This document shows positions 1 through 8,890 of a DNA stretch of 64,000 nt, in pieces. The notes beneath the pieces are model-generated. The model did no database searches. It saw only the letters and a list, made by a program, of their open reading frames with translations, and was not told where the DNA came from. The DNA comes from a virus. The DNA lies in IMG/VR virus record IMGVR_UViG_3300046680_000412, positions 17,975-81,974 of that record, one strand, 5' to 3'. Numbering within the stretch: the first letter of the stretch is position 1; each line of letters starts with the position of its first letter. The translations under genes and the position numbers were made by a program.

Positions 1-984
1 GCCGCCGCCGTGGCGCCGGTGTTGGTTGCGCTCGGAACAATCGCCTATGTCATCACCAACGTGATTTGGCCGGTGTTCGCGGGACTTGGCTCGGTCATCG
101 GAGCAGTCTTCACCTGGCCGGTGTTGGCCGCAATCGCGCTCGTCGTAGGCGGCTTTCTGATGCTTCAGAAGGACGGCGAGACGGTGAAAGACACTTTCAC
201 GCGTATCGTCGACAACATCGTGGGTGGATTCAACTGGCTCATGGAGAACGGCATCAAGCCGATCCTCTCCGGTTTCGAGTGGTTCAATCCGGCCTTCGAA
301 GTCATCTGGACCAAGTTCAAAGAGATCTGGGGCGACATCACCAACGATCTCACGGATACGTTTGGCGGCATCTTTCAGTCGCTCAAGGCGCTTGGCCCTT
401 TCTTCAAGGTCGTGTTCACTTTCATCGGCAACATCGCCGGTGCCGCAGCGACGATCATCGGCGGAGCATTCACGCTGATGTTCGGCATCGTGGAGGGAAT
501 CTTTTTCAAGATTCGCAACGTTGTACTCAGCGTGATGGAATCGATCGTGAACTTTATCAAACAGCTGTCGTTCGGCTTGGGCTACATCGCCGAGCTCGCC
601 GGCTTCGACTGGGGCAAGAAGATGCAGGACTTCGGCCAGGACGAGTTCAAGATCGACGTCGGGCGCAGCGAGCGAGGCATGGGCGGCTCAGGCGGTTCAG
701 CGGCTGAAGACATCGTGCTCGACAGCAATGAACGAGACACCATGGTGGTTGATCAGAAGGCGCTCGATGCCGCCGCTATCGGCAACGCCGTGGGCGATGC
801 AGTAGCGGGCGCGATGCCAGACGAACTGAACGTTGACAGCAAGGTGTGCGTCGACGGCAAGACCATCGCGCGCGCGACGGGCAAGCACAAGCAGGAACTC
901 AGCGAGCGCGCTGGCTTCAAATCCACTCCATGGGCAAAGCGGGCGGCTGCCGAACACGGCGCCGTGCCCGCCCGAGGTACCTGA
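1..984 (+). CDS. tape measure protein, C-terminal part (cut by window edge)
   Basis: The frame is open from base 1, so only the last ~327 residues of a longer protein are visible. Long hydrophobic helices occupy roughly visible residues 5-55, 125-165 and 170-210, followed by a hydrophilic Gly/Ser/Asp-rich tail. This pattern, directly upstream of tube, hub and spike genes, is typical of tape measure proteins, which set tail length and line the tail lumen. No peptidase or lysozyme domain is visible in this part. The TGA stop shares one base with the next ATG (TGATG), implying translational coupling. Family assignment rests on position and composition, not on a conserved motif. Confidence 0.75.
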   Translation, partial: AAAVAPVLVALGTIAYVITNVIWPVFAGLGSVIGAVFTWPVLAAIALVVGGFLMLQKDGETVKDTFTRIVDNIVGGFNWLMENGIKPILSGFEWFNPAFEVIWTKFKEIWGDITNDLTDTFGGIFQSLKALGPFFKVVFTFIGNIAGAAATIIGGAFTLMFGIVEGIFFKIRNVVLSVMESIVNFIKQLSFGLGYIAELAGFDWGKKMQDFGQDEFKIDVGRSERGMGGSGGSAAEDIVLDSNERDTMVVDQKALDAAAIGNAVGDAVAGAMPDELNVDSKVCVDGKTIARATGKHKQELSERAGFKSTPWAKRAAAEHGAVPARGT

Positions 985-1838
985 TGGCAAGTCCACTGCT
1001 CACGACAAGCACCGCCGCGGCCGCGGCCGCGACGAAATTCATTCCGAACTACAAGGTTTGGAACCTGCTCAATCTCGACTCTGGCCAAGTGATGCAAGGC
1101 CAGTTCGAAGCGGAAAACGTCGGGCGCGACATCGAAGTGAACTGGGGTCAGTTCACTTCGCTCAATCGGCAGAACCCGATCCTGCAGTTTCTGAACGGTG
1201 CGGCAGAGAAAGTGTCTTTCGACGCGCGGTTCTACAGCAACCACGCGCTCGACGCTTCGCCGGAGGCCAAGCTCGAAATGCTGGTTTCTTGGACGAAGAT
1301 CGATCCGTCCCTACGGCGCCCGCCCATCTTGCAGTTCTGGATCGGCGACGGCCATCTGATGATGAACTGCGTCGTCACTGGCGCAAAGATCGGCTACGCG
1401 CGACCCAACTTCTTTGGTGGCGCGCGCGACATCACCTTCACGTTGTCGTTGATGGAGTTCACGCCGTTCAGCTTGGACGACGCCGAACAGACAGACACAC
1501 GCTATGCACGCGCGCGCGACCGGGACTACTTCGAGCTGCTCGCGTTCGAAGAGTATGGCAATCCGATGATCGGCGATGTGATCCGGAAGATGCATCCGAT
1601 CCTGCAAAGCTTGGAGCCCGGCGACGTCGTCAAGCTGCCGTCCATCGAGGGCGTGCGCAGCAAGCGAGTGATGCAAACTTCGATTCCCTTGAAAAGCGCG
1701 TTTGGCAGGGAAGACACGCCACAGCGTCGGCTACGTCTGCAGTTCTTTCAGAAGCGGTCAGGCAACTACGTCTCGCACGTGCTTTCGCCAACGCGATCTT
1801 CGAGTCGAAGCGTCATCAGCGCAGTGGGCGGCTTGTAA
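984..1838 (+). CDS. CIS-tube/LysM-type baseplate protein
   Basis: 284 residues. The N-terminal two thirds resemble the contractile injection system tube-protein domain (Afp7/Pvc7-like): a beta-rich region with 'FGGARDITFTLSLMEFTPFS' near residues 145-165. The C-terminal part, around residues 180-230, reads as a LysM-like module (YGNPMIGDVI... then LEPGDVVKLPS). In phages and contractile injection systems this protein sits between the tape measure and the gpD-like hub and joins tube to baseplate. The ATG at 984 overlaps the previous stop by one base. Starts further upstream would overlap the tape measure gene heavily and are not used. The neighbour order strongly supports the role; the exact family is inferred. 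Confidence 0.65.
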   Translation: MASPLLTTSTAAAAAATKFIPNYKVWNLLNLDSGQVMQGQFEAENVGRDIEVNWGQFTSLNRQNPILQFLNGAAEKVSFDARFYSNHALDASPEAKLEMLVSWTKIDPSLRRPPILQFWIGDGHLMMNCVVTGAKIGYARPNFFGGARDITFTLSLMEFTPFSLDDAEQTDTRYARARDRDYFELLAFEEYGNPMIGDVIRKMHPILQSLEPGDVVKLPSIEGVRSKRVMQTSIPLKSAFGREDTPQRRLRLQFFQKRSGNYVSHVLSPTRSSSRSVISAVGGL

Positions 1839-1854
1839 CGGGAGGCGTTTCGCT

Positions 1855-3210
1855 ATGGTCGACATATCCACACTGAGCCGTCCGTTTCCAGACGACGTCT
1901 CGTTCAATGCACCGAACTTCAGCATTCGCGTTGGCGGCGTCGAAGTGCCGATGGGGATCCGTCAGCTTGTCGAAAAGGTCGAATACGAATCGTCGGACGG
2001 CCTAGCCGACATGATGAAGGTTGTCTTTCGCGATCCACGCTACGTGCCGCCCAAGGGACTGATGCCGCGCGGCCCACTGGGCGGTCGCAGCACGGGCGGC
2101 GGCGGCGTGGGTAGCCACCTGTCGCTACGCGACGTGCGCGTCTTTCAGCCGGGCAACGAAATGACGCTGGCGCTGGGCTACGGCACTTCGCTCAAGCACG
2201 TAGGGCGCGTGGTCATTCGCAAGGTGCGCCCGAACTTTCCGCGCGACGACATCCCCACGGTCGAGGTGATTGGCTACACCAAGGACTCGGCCATGATGGA
2301 CAATGCGCCGCAAGGGCCGAAGACGCCCAACTCTCCGATCTACGCGAAGCCCGAGACGTCGCGGCGCCGGCCTCGTCGCGGCGGCCACAAGAAGAAAGCG
2401 GCGCGGCTCGATCGCATGTTCAAGAATGCGACGTTTGCGGACGCGGTTCGACAGCGCGGCCTCGCCTACAACTTCGAGTTGAAGGTCGACGACACGCACG
2501 ATGCGAAGCATACGTTTGTCCAGAAAGTCGGCCTGACGGACTACGACTTCGTCAAAGGGCTATCGAACATCACGGGCTTTTTCTTCTGGGTCGATGGCGA
2601 CGAGACCGGCAAGTGGACTTTGCACTTCAGAGATCCCGCCAAGGTCGAGCGCAAAGAGCTGCAAGAGAAGGTCTACACGTTCAAATACGATCACGGCAAT
2701 CTCGGAACGCTCTTGGAGTTCGAACCCGAACTGGCGATCCACAACGCGATCACGAAGATGCAGGCGCGTGTCAAGGATCCAAAGACTGGCAAAATTTTCG
2801 ATGCCATCTTCCATGAAGAGAACGAAGACACCCCCGATCCGCTCGCGGTCGTGCCGGACGACATTGACGGCAACGTGTTGGATGGAGAGTACAAGACGGC
2901 GTCGAGCGTCAAAATCTTCATCGACGAATACAGCTTCACGGCGATCGCGAATCGGCGCTTTCACAGCGAAGCCGAACTGATCCAGTGGACGCGCCAGTGG
3001 TTTAGGCGTCATCGCGAAAACTTCATTCTTTCGACGGGCACGACCATCGGGATCGAAACGGTGATGGCGCGGCAGATCCACAATATTTCAGGCATCGGCA
3101 TGGGGCTGGATGGCGAGTACTTTTTTTCGAATGTGAACCACAAGCTTTCGAACAACGCTGGGTACGAACTCGAATGCACGATGCGCAAGGTCGTGCCCGA
3201 GCTCGAATAG
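1855..3210 (+). CDS. baseplate hub protein, gpD / gp27-like
   Basis: 451 residues. ATG at 1855 is preceded by a good ribosome site (GGAGG, 1841-1845). Its length, its position just before the spike gene, and the layout of a beta-rich N-terminal domain, a basic linker (around residues 170-195), then a C-terminal domain ending in 'SNNAGYELECTMRKV' match the late-control gene D / T4 gp27 / VgrG N-terminal family. These proteins form the trimeric hub that carries the spike. The poly-basic insert RRRPRRGGHKKKAAR in the linker is unusual. No catalytic motif is seen. Confidence 0.7.
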   Translation: MVDISTLSRPFPDDVSFNAPNFSIRVGGVEVPMGIRQLVEKVEYESSDGLADMMKVVFRDPRYVPPKGLMPRGPLGGRSTGGGGVGSHLSLRDVRVFQPGNEMTLALGYGTSLKHVGRVVIRKVRPNFPRDDIPTVEVIGYTKDSAMMDNAPQGPKTPNSPIYAKPETSRRRPRRGGHKKKAARLDRMFKNATFADAVRQRGLAYNFELKVDDTHDAKHTFVQKVGLTDYDFVKGLSNITGFFFWVDGDETGKWTLHFRDPAKVERKELQEKVYTFKYDHGNLGTLLEFEPELAIHNAITKMQARVKDPKTGKIFDAIFHEENEDTPDPLAVVPDDIDGNVLDGEYKTASSVKIFIDEYSFTAIANRRFHSEAELIQWTRQWFRRHRENFILSTGTTIGIETVMARQIHNISGIGMGLDGEYFFSNVNHKLSNNAGYELECTMRKVVPELE

Positions 3211-3219
3211 GTCGTTTCC

Positions 3220-3924
3220 ATGGCATTGATGACTGCAACCTATCCCGCGAAAGTTACTTTCAACCAGGACCCCGACAAGCGCGGCGTGATCCGCGTGGCG
3301 TGCGTGGGCATCATGGGCGACGAAGACGTGGAGGTCCCGGTCGATGTCGAGCCCGTGCACGACTGGGGCTTCTTCTTCGTTCCGGACATCGGCGAGCTTG
3401 TCGAGGTCGAATGCCTGGAAGGCTCCGACGAGGACGAGCAGCCCGGCCAGATGTCGATCGACAATCTCGATCTGAAGTGGCGCAGTGCACGCTACTACAC
3501 CGACGACGAGGACGGTGACAAGCCAACGCTGATTCACAGCAAGTTCACCGAGAAGAACTACGGCAAGCGCCGGGGCTTTGCGACACCTGCCGGGCACGTG
3601 TTCATGTTCGACGACACCGAGGGCGCGGAAGAGATGACCTTGGCGTGGAAGGACGGCAGCGCGCTTTTGACGTTCGACGCAAAGGGCACGGTGACGCTGC
3701 AGAACAAAGCTGGCGCGACGCTCGTGATGGATTCGGACTCCGGCAAGATTGTCCTGACGTCCGACACGATCGAAGTGAACGGCGGCGAGCAGGCCATGAT
3801 CCTTGGCAATCTGTTCAAGCAGTACTTCGACACGCATACACATCCGACGGGAGTAGGACCGAGCGGTGTGCCGATCGTGCCGATGCCCGCAAACACCTTG
3901 AGCTCGATCACGAAGGTAGGGTGA
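3220..3924 (+). CDS. baseplate spike protein, gpV/gp5-like
   Basis: 234 residues. The N-terminal ~90 residues look like an OB-fold spike base (AKVTFNQDPDKRGVIRVAC..., then DWGFFFVPDIGELVEVEC). The rest is beta-helix-like (VTLQNKAGATLVMDSDSGKI) and ends with a histidine motif (THTHPTGVGPSG) similar to the metal-binding apex of Mu gp45 and P2 gpV spikes. It would be the membrane-piercing tip mounted on the gpD-like hub encoded just upstream. No lysozyme insert is present, unlike T4 gp5. Confidence 0.75.
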   Translation: MALMTATYPAKVTFNQDPDKRGVIRVACVGIMGDEDVEVPVDVEPVHDWGFFFVPDIGELVEVECLEGSDEDEQPGQMSIDNLDLKWRSARYYTDDEDGDKPTLIHSKFTEKNYGKRRGFATPAGHVFMFDDTEGAEEMTLAWKDGSALLTFDAKGTVTLQNKAGATLVMDSDSGKIVLTSDTIEVNGGEQAMILGNLFKQYFDTHTHPTGVGPSGVPIVPMPANTLSSITKVG

Positions 3925-3928
3925 GGCG

Positions 3929-4195
3929 ATGGCACTCGACAAGGCAGGCCTGAAGACAGCGATTCAGCATGTGTTCGAGAAAATCGGTGACGACAACCAA
4001 TTGTCTGCCGCCGACGCAGCGACGCAGCTGTCCGATGCGATCGACTCGTACGTCAAGACGGCGCTCGCTACTGTCAGCATCCCGCCCGGGACAGTCGTGA
4101 TCGCGGCGGCTTCTATCGCGGTGCCGGTCCTGAACCCAGCGCCCATCTCACTGACGGGCGGCCCGTCGACCACGCCCCCGGGAGGGCTGTCCTGA
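3929..4195 (+). CDS. small baseplate-cluster protein, unknown
   Basis: 88 residues: an amphipathic N-terminal half (KAGLKTAIQHVFEKIGDD...) and a Pro/Gly/Thr-rich C-terminus. ATG has GAGGCG upstream. Its stop overlaps the start of the gp25-like gene (TGATG), so it is translationally coupled within the baseplate operon. Proteins of this size between spike and gp25 genes are common in myophages, but no family is recognisable. It has no DPG/PAAR repeat that would mark a spike-tip protein. Confidence 0.6.
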   Translation: MALDKAGLKTAIQHVFEKIGDDNQLSAADAATQLSDAIDSYVKTALATVSIPPGTVVIAAASIAVPVLNPAPISLTGGPSTTPPGGLS

Positions 4196-4584
4196 TGCCC
4201 ACCGGACTTGCGATGCCCGTGGGCGTCAGCCAGGGCGGCGGCGCGCGGCTGTCGTCGGGCGACGAAAACGACGACAAGATCATTCGCTTGGCGCTGGGCG
4301 ACGACGCAAACGAAAACGCCTTTCAGCAGAATGTAGGCGTCGGCGCGAACATGATCTTTGGCCAGTCCGATCAGGTGCTGCAGGCGACGATCATGCGCCG
4401 CCTCAACGACGTGTTTCGGCGCTTCGAGGCGCAGAAACGCTACATCCTTCGTCGCAACACGATTCGCTGGACACAAGACAGTGAAACGCAAGAGATGATT
4501 TTGACGCTGAAGTATCTCTCGGTCGAAAGCGACAAAGAGCAGATGTTTCGCGAGAGCTTCAACGCGTCTACGACCAACCCATAG
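4195..4584 (+). CDS. baseplate wedge protein, gpW/gp25-like
   Basis: 129 residues. The helical centre (QVLQATIMRRLNDVFRRFEA) followed by short beta strands (MILTLKYLSVESDKEQ) fits the gp25/gpW fold, a small wedge protein with lysozyme-like ancestry that anchors the sheath to the baseplate. It lies immediately before a gpJ-like wedge gene, the order seen in P2-like and T4-like clusters. The N-terminal ~45 residues are longer and more hydrophilic than in typical gp25. Confidence 0.65.
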   Translation: MPTGLAMPVGVSQGGGARLSSGDENDDKIIRLALGDDANENAFQQNVGVGANMIFGQSDQVLQATIMRRLNDVFRRFEAQKRYILRRNTIRWTQDSETQEMILTLKYLSVESDKEQMFRESFNASTTNP

Positions 4585-4595
4585 AGGCGACCGGC

Positions 4596-6776
4596 ATGCC
4601 ATCCAAAGTGATCGAAGTCCCGTCGTTCGAGTTCTCTGCGTTCTACTACGCACAGATCTTGGAGGCGTTGCTCGTCCGCAAGCGCATCGACGTTCCGGAG
4701 CTGACCGACGAAAGCGACTTTGAGCCGTTCATCCAGTTGCTTCGAAGCTTCGCGCTCGTCGGGCACCTGAACAATACGCTACTCGACGTCGTCGCCAACG
4801 AAAACACGTTGCCCACTGCGCAGCTCGTCGAGACCGTTCGCAACATGTTGCAGCTGATCGGCTACGACTTGGCCTCGGCTTCGCCAGCGAGTTCCGAACT
4901 CGTCTATCAGTTGGCGCGTGCGTTCAGCGCGTCGACCGAGGTTGTGCCGGCGCTTGCCCAAGGCGCGACACGCGGCGACACGGATGTGCCCGTAATCTAC
5001 TTCGAGTCACTCGAAGGCGTGACCGTGACGCGCACCGATCGCTTCACGAGTGTCCATTCAGAGGATGGCGGCGTAATCACGGATCACACGACTGAAGCAA
5101 ACGCTGGGTCGAACTTCACTCCGTGGTCGACGCCGGCAAGTGGCGATGCGCTCTATTTTGGACACGACTCGGCAATGTGGGACGCGCTCAGACTGAACGT
5201 GGTCGCGGCGCTCACCAATATCGCAGGAGCGTGGGAGTACTTTGACGGCGACGTGTTTGACGTGCAGCCGGAAGTGGTTGTGAATATCGGCGCCGGGCAG
5301 CTGTCGTTTGATCTCGACTCGCTTCTGGGCGCATCCGACAGGCGCGGTGCGCGCGTGCGCGTCACGTTGAACGAGACAGGCGCGTACGAAGAAGTGGTGT
5401 CGACGTGGAACGGTGCGCAGAATATTGGCGTAACAGGTCTGTTGGGTCAGAGCTCGCCGTCGACCGTCGCGACCGACTATACGGTCGGCTGTGAATGGTC
5501 CGAGTTCGCGATGTCGCCTGAGTTGAACTTTTTGGACGACACGCATGGTCTTGCGACGGCGGGCGAGCATGATGTTTCGTTCGGTTTGCCGCAGACCGAA
5601 TCGACGAACTGGCGCGTCACCACGATCAACGGCATTCAGGGTTTTTGGATCCGCTTTCGCATCGTGACCGTAACCGGCCCGACGTCGCCGACTTTGGCTC
5701 GTTGCCGCATGGACACTGGCGATCAGTACGTGATCTCTCCCGTCGTGCAGGGGCGCTCTGTCTCGGACGATCCACTTGGTTCGTCCAATGGCGGGCCCAA
5801 TCAGCAGTTCGAGACGACGCGCGACTACTTCATCGACGGCAGCGAAACCGTGACCGTGGACGACGAAGAATGGACGCGCGTTCGAAACTTTCTTCGCTCG
5901 GGACCGCAAGACAGACACTACACGATCGTGCTCGGAGACAATGACCGGGCCACCGTGCGCACGGGCGACGGCGTCACCGGGCGCATCCCGCCGCTGGGCC
6001 AGGGCAACGTCTCGATCGACTACCGCTTCAACGCGGAAGTCAGTGGCAACGTGGGATCCAACACGATCGTTGTCGACAAAACCGGCCTTACCTTCGTCAA
6101 TACGATCTACAACCCGCGACAGGCGGGTGGGTGGTCAGAAGCTGAAGGCGCTTCGCCTGAAAGCCTCGAACGAGCGAAACTCGCCGGGCCAGCGACGTTG
6201 CGCACCAAAGACGTCGCGCTCAATGGCGATGACGCGATCGTGATGGCGAAGGCGTTCGTGGCATCCGATGGCACACGGCCATTCAGTCGCGCGACCTTTG
6301 TCGAAGAAGGCTTCGGCGTCAAGACAGTGGAGCTTGTTCTGTGCGGATCGGGCGGGGTGATTCCAACCTCGGAATACTTGCGCGAGATCGAGGTGTTCTT
6401 CAACGGCGACAAATATGCGAGCCCGCCGTTGCCGCAGCGTTATGTCGGAAACCAGCGCGTGTACGCTGTCGCCTTCGATTTGAAAGTCGTCGACATGACT
6501 GTCGAGATAGAAGCGCCGGAGACCGTGACCGAAGAGCAAGTCAAGAACGGCCTGGCCCAGGTGCTGCAGCCTGAAGCGCGGAAGAAAGACGGCGTCACGT
6601 ACGAGTGGAACTTCGGCGGAAGCGTGCCGATTTCTCGCTTGGTCCACGAAGTATTCAAGATCGACGATTCAATTGCGGCCGTCACTATCGACGGCCTACC
6701 GGGAGACGGCGTAGTGCTTAGCTCGCGACAGCTGCCGATCGCAGGCACGATCAACGTCCTGATCGCAAGGCCATAA
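4596..6776 (+). CDS. baseplate wedge protein, gpJ/gp6-like
   Basis: 726 residues, large for P2 gpJ (~300) and closer to T4 gp6 or Afp11-type wedge proteins. The C-terminal third carries the conserved baseplate-J-type region, including EGASPESLERAKLAGPATL and the following VALNGDDAIVMAKAF, then a beta-rich domain (VAFDLKVVDMTVEIEAPETV). The N-terminal half is beta-rich and may form an external arm. It would form the wedge ring that triggers sheath contraction. Three bases separate its stop from the next ATG region (TAAAGACATG). Confidence 0.75.
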   Translation: MPSKVIEVPSFEFSAFYYAQILEALLVRKRIDVPELTDESDFEPFIQLLRSFALVGHLNNTLLDVVANENTLPTAQLVETVRNMLQLIGYDLASASPASSELVYQLARAFSASTEVVPALAQGATRGDTDVPVIYFESLEGVTVTRTDRFTSVHSEDGGVITDHTTEANAGSNFTPWSTPASGDALYFGHDSAMWDALRLNVVAALTNIAGAWEYFDGDVFDVQPEVVVNIGAGQLSFDLDSLLGASDRRGARVRVTLNETGAYEEVVSTWNGAQNIGVTGLLGQSSPSTVATDYTVGCEWSEFAMSPELNFLDDTHGLATAGEHDVSFGLPQTESTNWRVTTINGIQGFWIRFRIVTVTGPTSPTLARCRMDTGDQYVISPVVQGRSVSDDPLGSSNGGPNQQFETTRDYFIDGSETVTVDDEEWTRVRNFLRSGPQDRHYTIVLGDNDRATVRTGDGVTGRIPPLGQGNVSIDYRFNAEVSGNVGSNTIVVDKTGLTFVNTIYNPRQAGGWSEAEGASPESLERAKLAGPATLRTKDVALNGDDAIVMAKAFVASDGTRPFSRATFVEEGFGVKTVELVLCGSGGVIPTSEYLREIEVFFNGDKYASPPLPQRYVGNQRVYAVAFDLKVVDMTVEIEAPETVTEEQVKNGLAQVLQPEARKKDGVTYEWNFGGSVPISRLVHEVFKIDDSIAAVTIDGLPGDGVVLSSRQLPIAGTINVLIARP

Positions 6777-6780
6777 AGAC

Positions 6781-8871
6781 ATGGCGCTTCTCAATCGCAC
6801 CGTAGACGACAGCTCCGAGACCACAGACAGCGCGCTGTCTGTGATGGGCGCGCTACTCGTGATCGCGGATGTCACGGACGCGCTTTCGGCGTCTGACGTC
6901 GTGGACGTCAAGAGCGGCCGCTTCGATACGCGTAGCGTAAACGACAGCGTCGCCGTCACTGATGCACTCGCGCCTGTGAGCGTTACGCGCATCGCGCTCA
7001 GCGACAGCGTCGTCGTGACGGACGAACTGTCGATCGTGATCGACGGAATGATCCGCGTGAACGATGTCGTCAGCGTGAGCGACAACTTGGTGCGTCAGCC
7101 GATTCTTGCGCTTTTCATCGCCAATGCGCGCGCGCTGAATGAATCCAAAGTGCGAATCGATTTTTCGGCGCCGATGCTGATCAACGACGCGCTTCGCCGA
7201 CCCGGTAGCTACGTCTTCCACAACACGTCCCCGGGCGGCGCAGAAGTTGTGCCGCTGGTTGTCGCCGTGCCCGCGGGACAGCTCAATCCGTTGTACGTCG
7301 AAATCGACGTGACCGAGCATACGAACCTTGCGACGTACACGGTGGCGCTTGCGTCGACGCTGCGCGGCGCTGCGGAAGAAGCCAGCACGGGGATCCCGTT
7401 CGAGTACCAGGGCATTGGCGTCGAGCCGACGCTTCAGCTTGTGCTCGCGATTTCGCCCACCGAAGTGGACGTGTATTTCAGCGAACCGATCGCCAACAAC
7501 GCCGCAGCAAACGATCGCACTCGCTACCAATGGGCTGGCGGCATCTCGACTATCGACGTCAAACGTGTTTCAGGGAACGTCGTCACGTTGCAGACCACAG
7601 CGCAACTCCCCGGTGCGCTGTACACGTTGACTGTCATCGGCAGCTCGTCGTTTGCCGTCGTCTTGGCCCAAGACGACATCACAGTGACAGACGAAGCTTC
7701 GCACGGGCTGGACCACACCGAACCGGTTGGCGACGATTCGGTGGCCGTGAGCGACTCGGTTGTGACCAAGCGCACCCGTGTCTATGTGGCATCGGCATCT
7801 GACACGGCCGCGGTGAGCGACGGTATTACGGCAACGCCGACATTTGGCTTGCAGTTGCAAACGATCTTCGCTTCTGCGCGCCCGTCGCCGCCGAACTCGC
7901 CTGAGATACAGCGTTCGGCCAATGACATTTCATGGGTCAGCACCAACTACAGTCCGGCGCCTAACAAGATTGTGCGCAATGGCGGACGAAACCCGCTGAC
8001 GGACACGGTCATCTTGGTGGGCGACAACGGGCTTTTTCTGCGATCGACCGATGGCGGCGCGACATGGACGCTGTCGACGCCATTCGGCACGACACCGTCT
8101 ATCGGCGCCGTATGGTTTGGAAACGGCGTGTGGGTAGTCAGCTACTCGGACACGGGCGGCTCCAAGCTCTACTACTCCACGACCGACGGCGCGAGCTGGA
8201 CAGGGCCCATCGATCCGGACGCGGGCACCGGCACGGGGCCGACAGGCACGATCACCGCTGGCTACAGCGACAACTTCTTCGACGGGCGCTGGGCTGCAGG
8301 CCTCGGGCTGCACGTGGGCGTCGGCTACAAGGGCTCGATCTGGACCTCGCCCGATGCCATCACGTGGACGCGTCGCACGGCCGCTGGAAGCTACGTCGGG
8401 AGTTTCTACGGCTTCCGGGGCGTGGCGTGGTCGCAGAGTCAGAACTTGCTGGTCGCGGTCGGAGACGCGACCAACGGGGAGTGCCAGACGTCGCCTGACG
8501 GCGCGGCGTGGACCAAAAGAAACTTTGACACGACGCTGGCGTTTGCCACGGTGTGGGACGTTGCCTACTCGCCGACGCTCGACCTGTGGCTGGCGGTCGG
8601 CGACGGGAGTAGCGTCGGGCGCATCCAGACTTCTCCGAACGGGACCACGTGGACGTCCCGAACTCCCATTGTGGGCTCGAACGAATGCTACAGCTGCACG
8701 TGGGACGCGAAGAATGGCCTTTTCGTTGTGGGCGGCCGCTTTGGCCAGGTGCAGACGTCGCCGGACGGGACCAACTGGACTTCGCGCTCACCAGCGAACA
8801 CAGGCGGAACGTTCATTGGGAGTTCGAGTTCGAGCATCTTCGCAGTCATCGGCGGCGGCGCCGCGAACTAA
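6781..8871 (+). CDS. fibre/adhesin-like tail protein with Asp-box beta-propeller
   Basis: 696 residues. The N-terminal part has degenerate repeats of the type DSVxVxDxL (about residues 10-120 and again at 315-355). The middle resembles Ig-like beta domains. The last ~330 residues contain six Asp-box motifs (such as STDGGATWT, SPDAITWTR, SPDGAAWTK and SPDGTNWTS) spaced by 40-60 residues, as in BNR/sialidase-type beta-propellers. The propeller may bind host surface glycans; sialidase catalytic residues are not evident. It lies between the J-like and I-like genes, an unusual place for a fibre, so it may be a baseplate decoration. Confidence 0.65.
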   Translation: MALLNRTVDDSSETTDSALSVMGALLVIADVTDALSASDVVDVKSGRFDTRSVNDSVAVTDALAPVSVTRIALSDSVVVTDELSIVIDGMIRVNDVVSVSDNLVRQPILALFIANARALNESKVRIDFSAPMLINDALRRPGSYVFHNTSPGGAEVVPLVVAVPAGQLNPLYVEIDVTEHTNLATYTVALASTLRGAAEEASTGIPFEYQGIGVEPTLQLVLAISPTEVDVYFSEPIANNAAANDRTRYQWAGGISTIDVKRVSGNVVTLQTTAQLPGALYTLTVIGSSSFAVVLAQDDITVTDEASHGLDHTEPVGDDSVAVSDSVVTKRTRVYVASASDTAAVSDGITATPTFGLQLQTIFASARPSPPNSPEIQRSANDISWVSTNYSPAPNKIVRNGGRNPLTDTVILVGDNGLFLRSTDGGATWTLSTPFGTTPSIGAVWFGNGVWVVSYSDTGGSKLYYSTTDGASWTGPIDPDAGTGTGPTGTITAGYSDNFFDGRWAAGLGLHVGVGYKGSIWTSPDAITWTRRTAAGSYVGSFYGFRGVAWSQSQNLLVAVGDATNGECQTSPDGAAWTKRNFDTTLAFATVWDVAYSPTLDLWLAVGDGSSVGRIQTSPNGTTWTSRTPIVGSNECYSCTWDAKNGLFVVGGRFGQVQTSPDGTNWTSRSPANTGGTFIGSSSSSIFAVIGGGAAN

Positions 8872-8890
8872 AACCCAGGTCTAAAACGCC

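Noticed and set aside
6023-6034. Promoter-core match GCGTTGAAGCGG on the minus strand
   Set aside because: It lies inside the gpJ-like gene, reads as common codons on the plus strand, and has no -10 at the 16-bp position.
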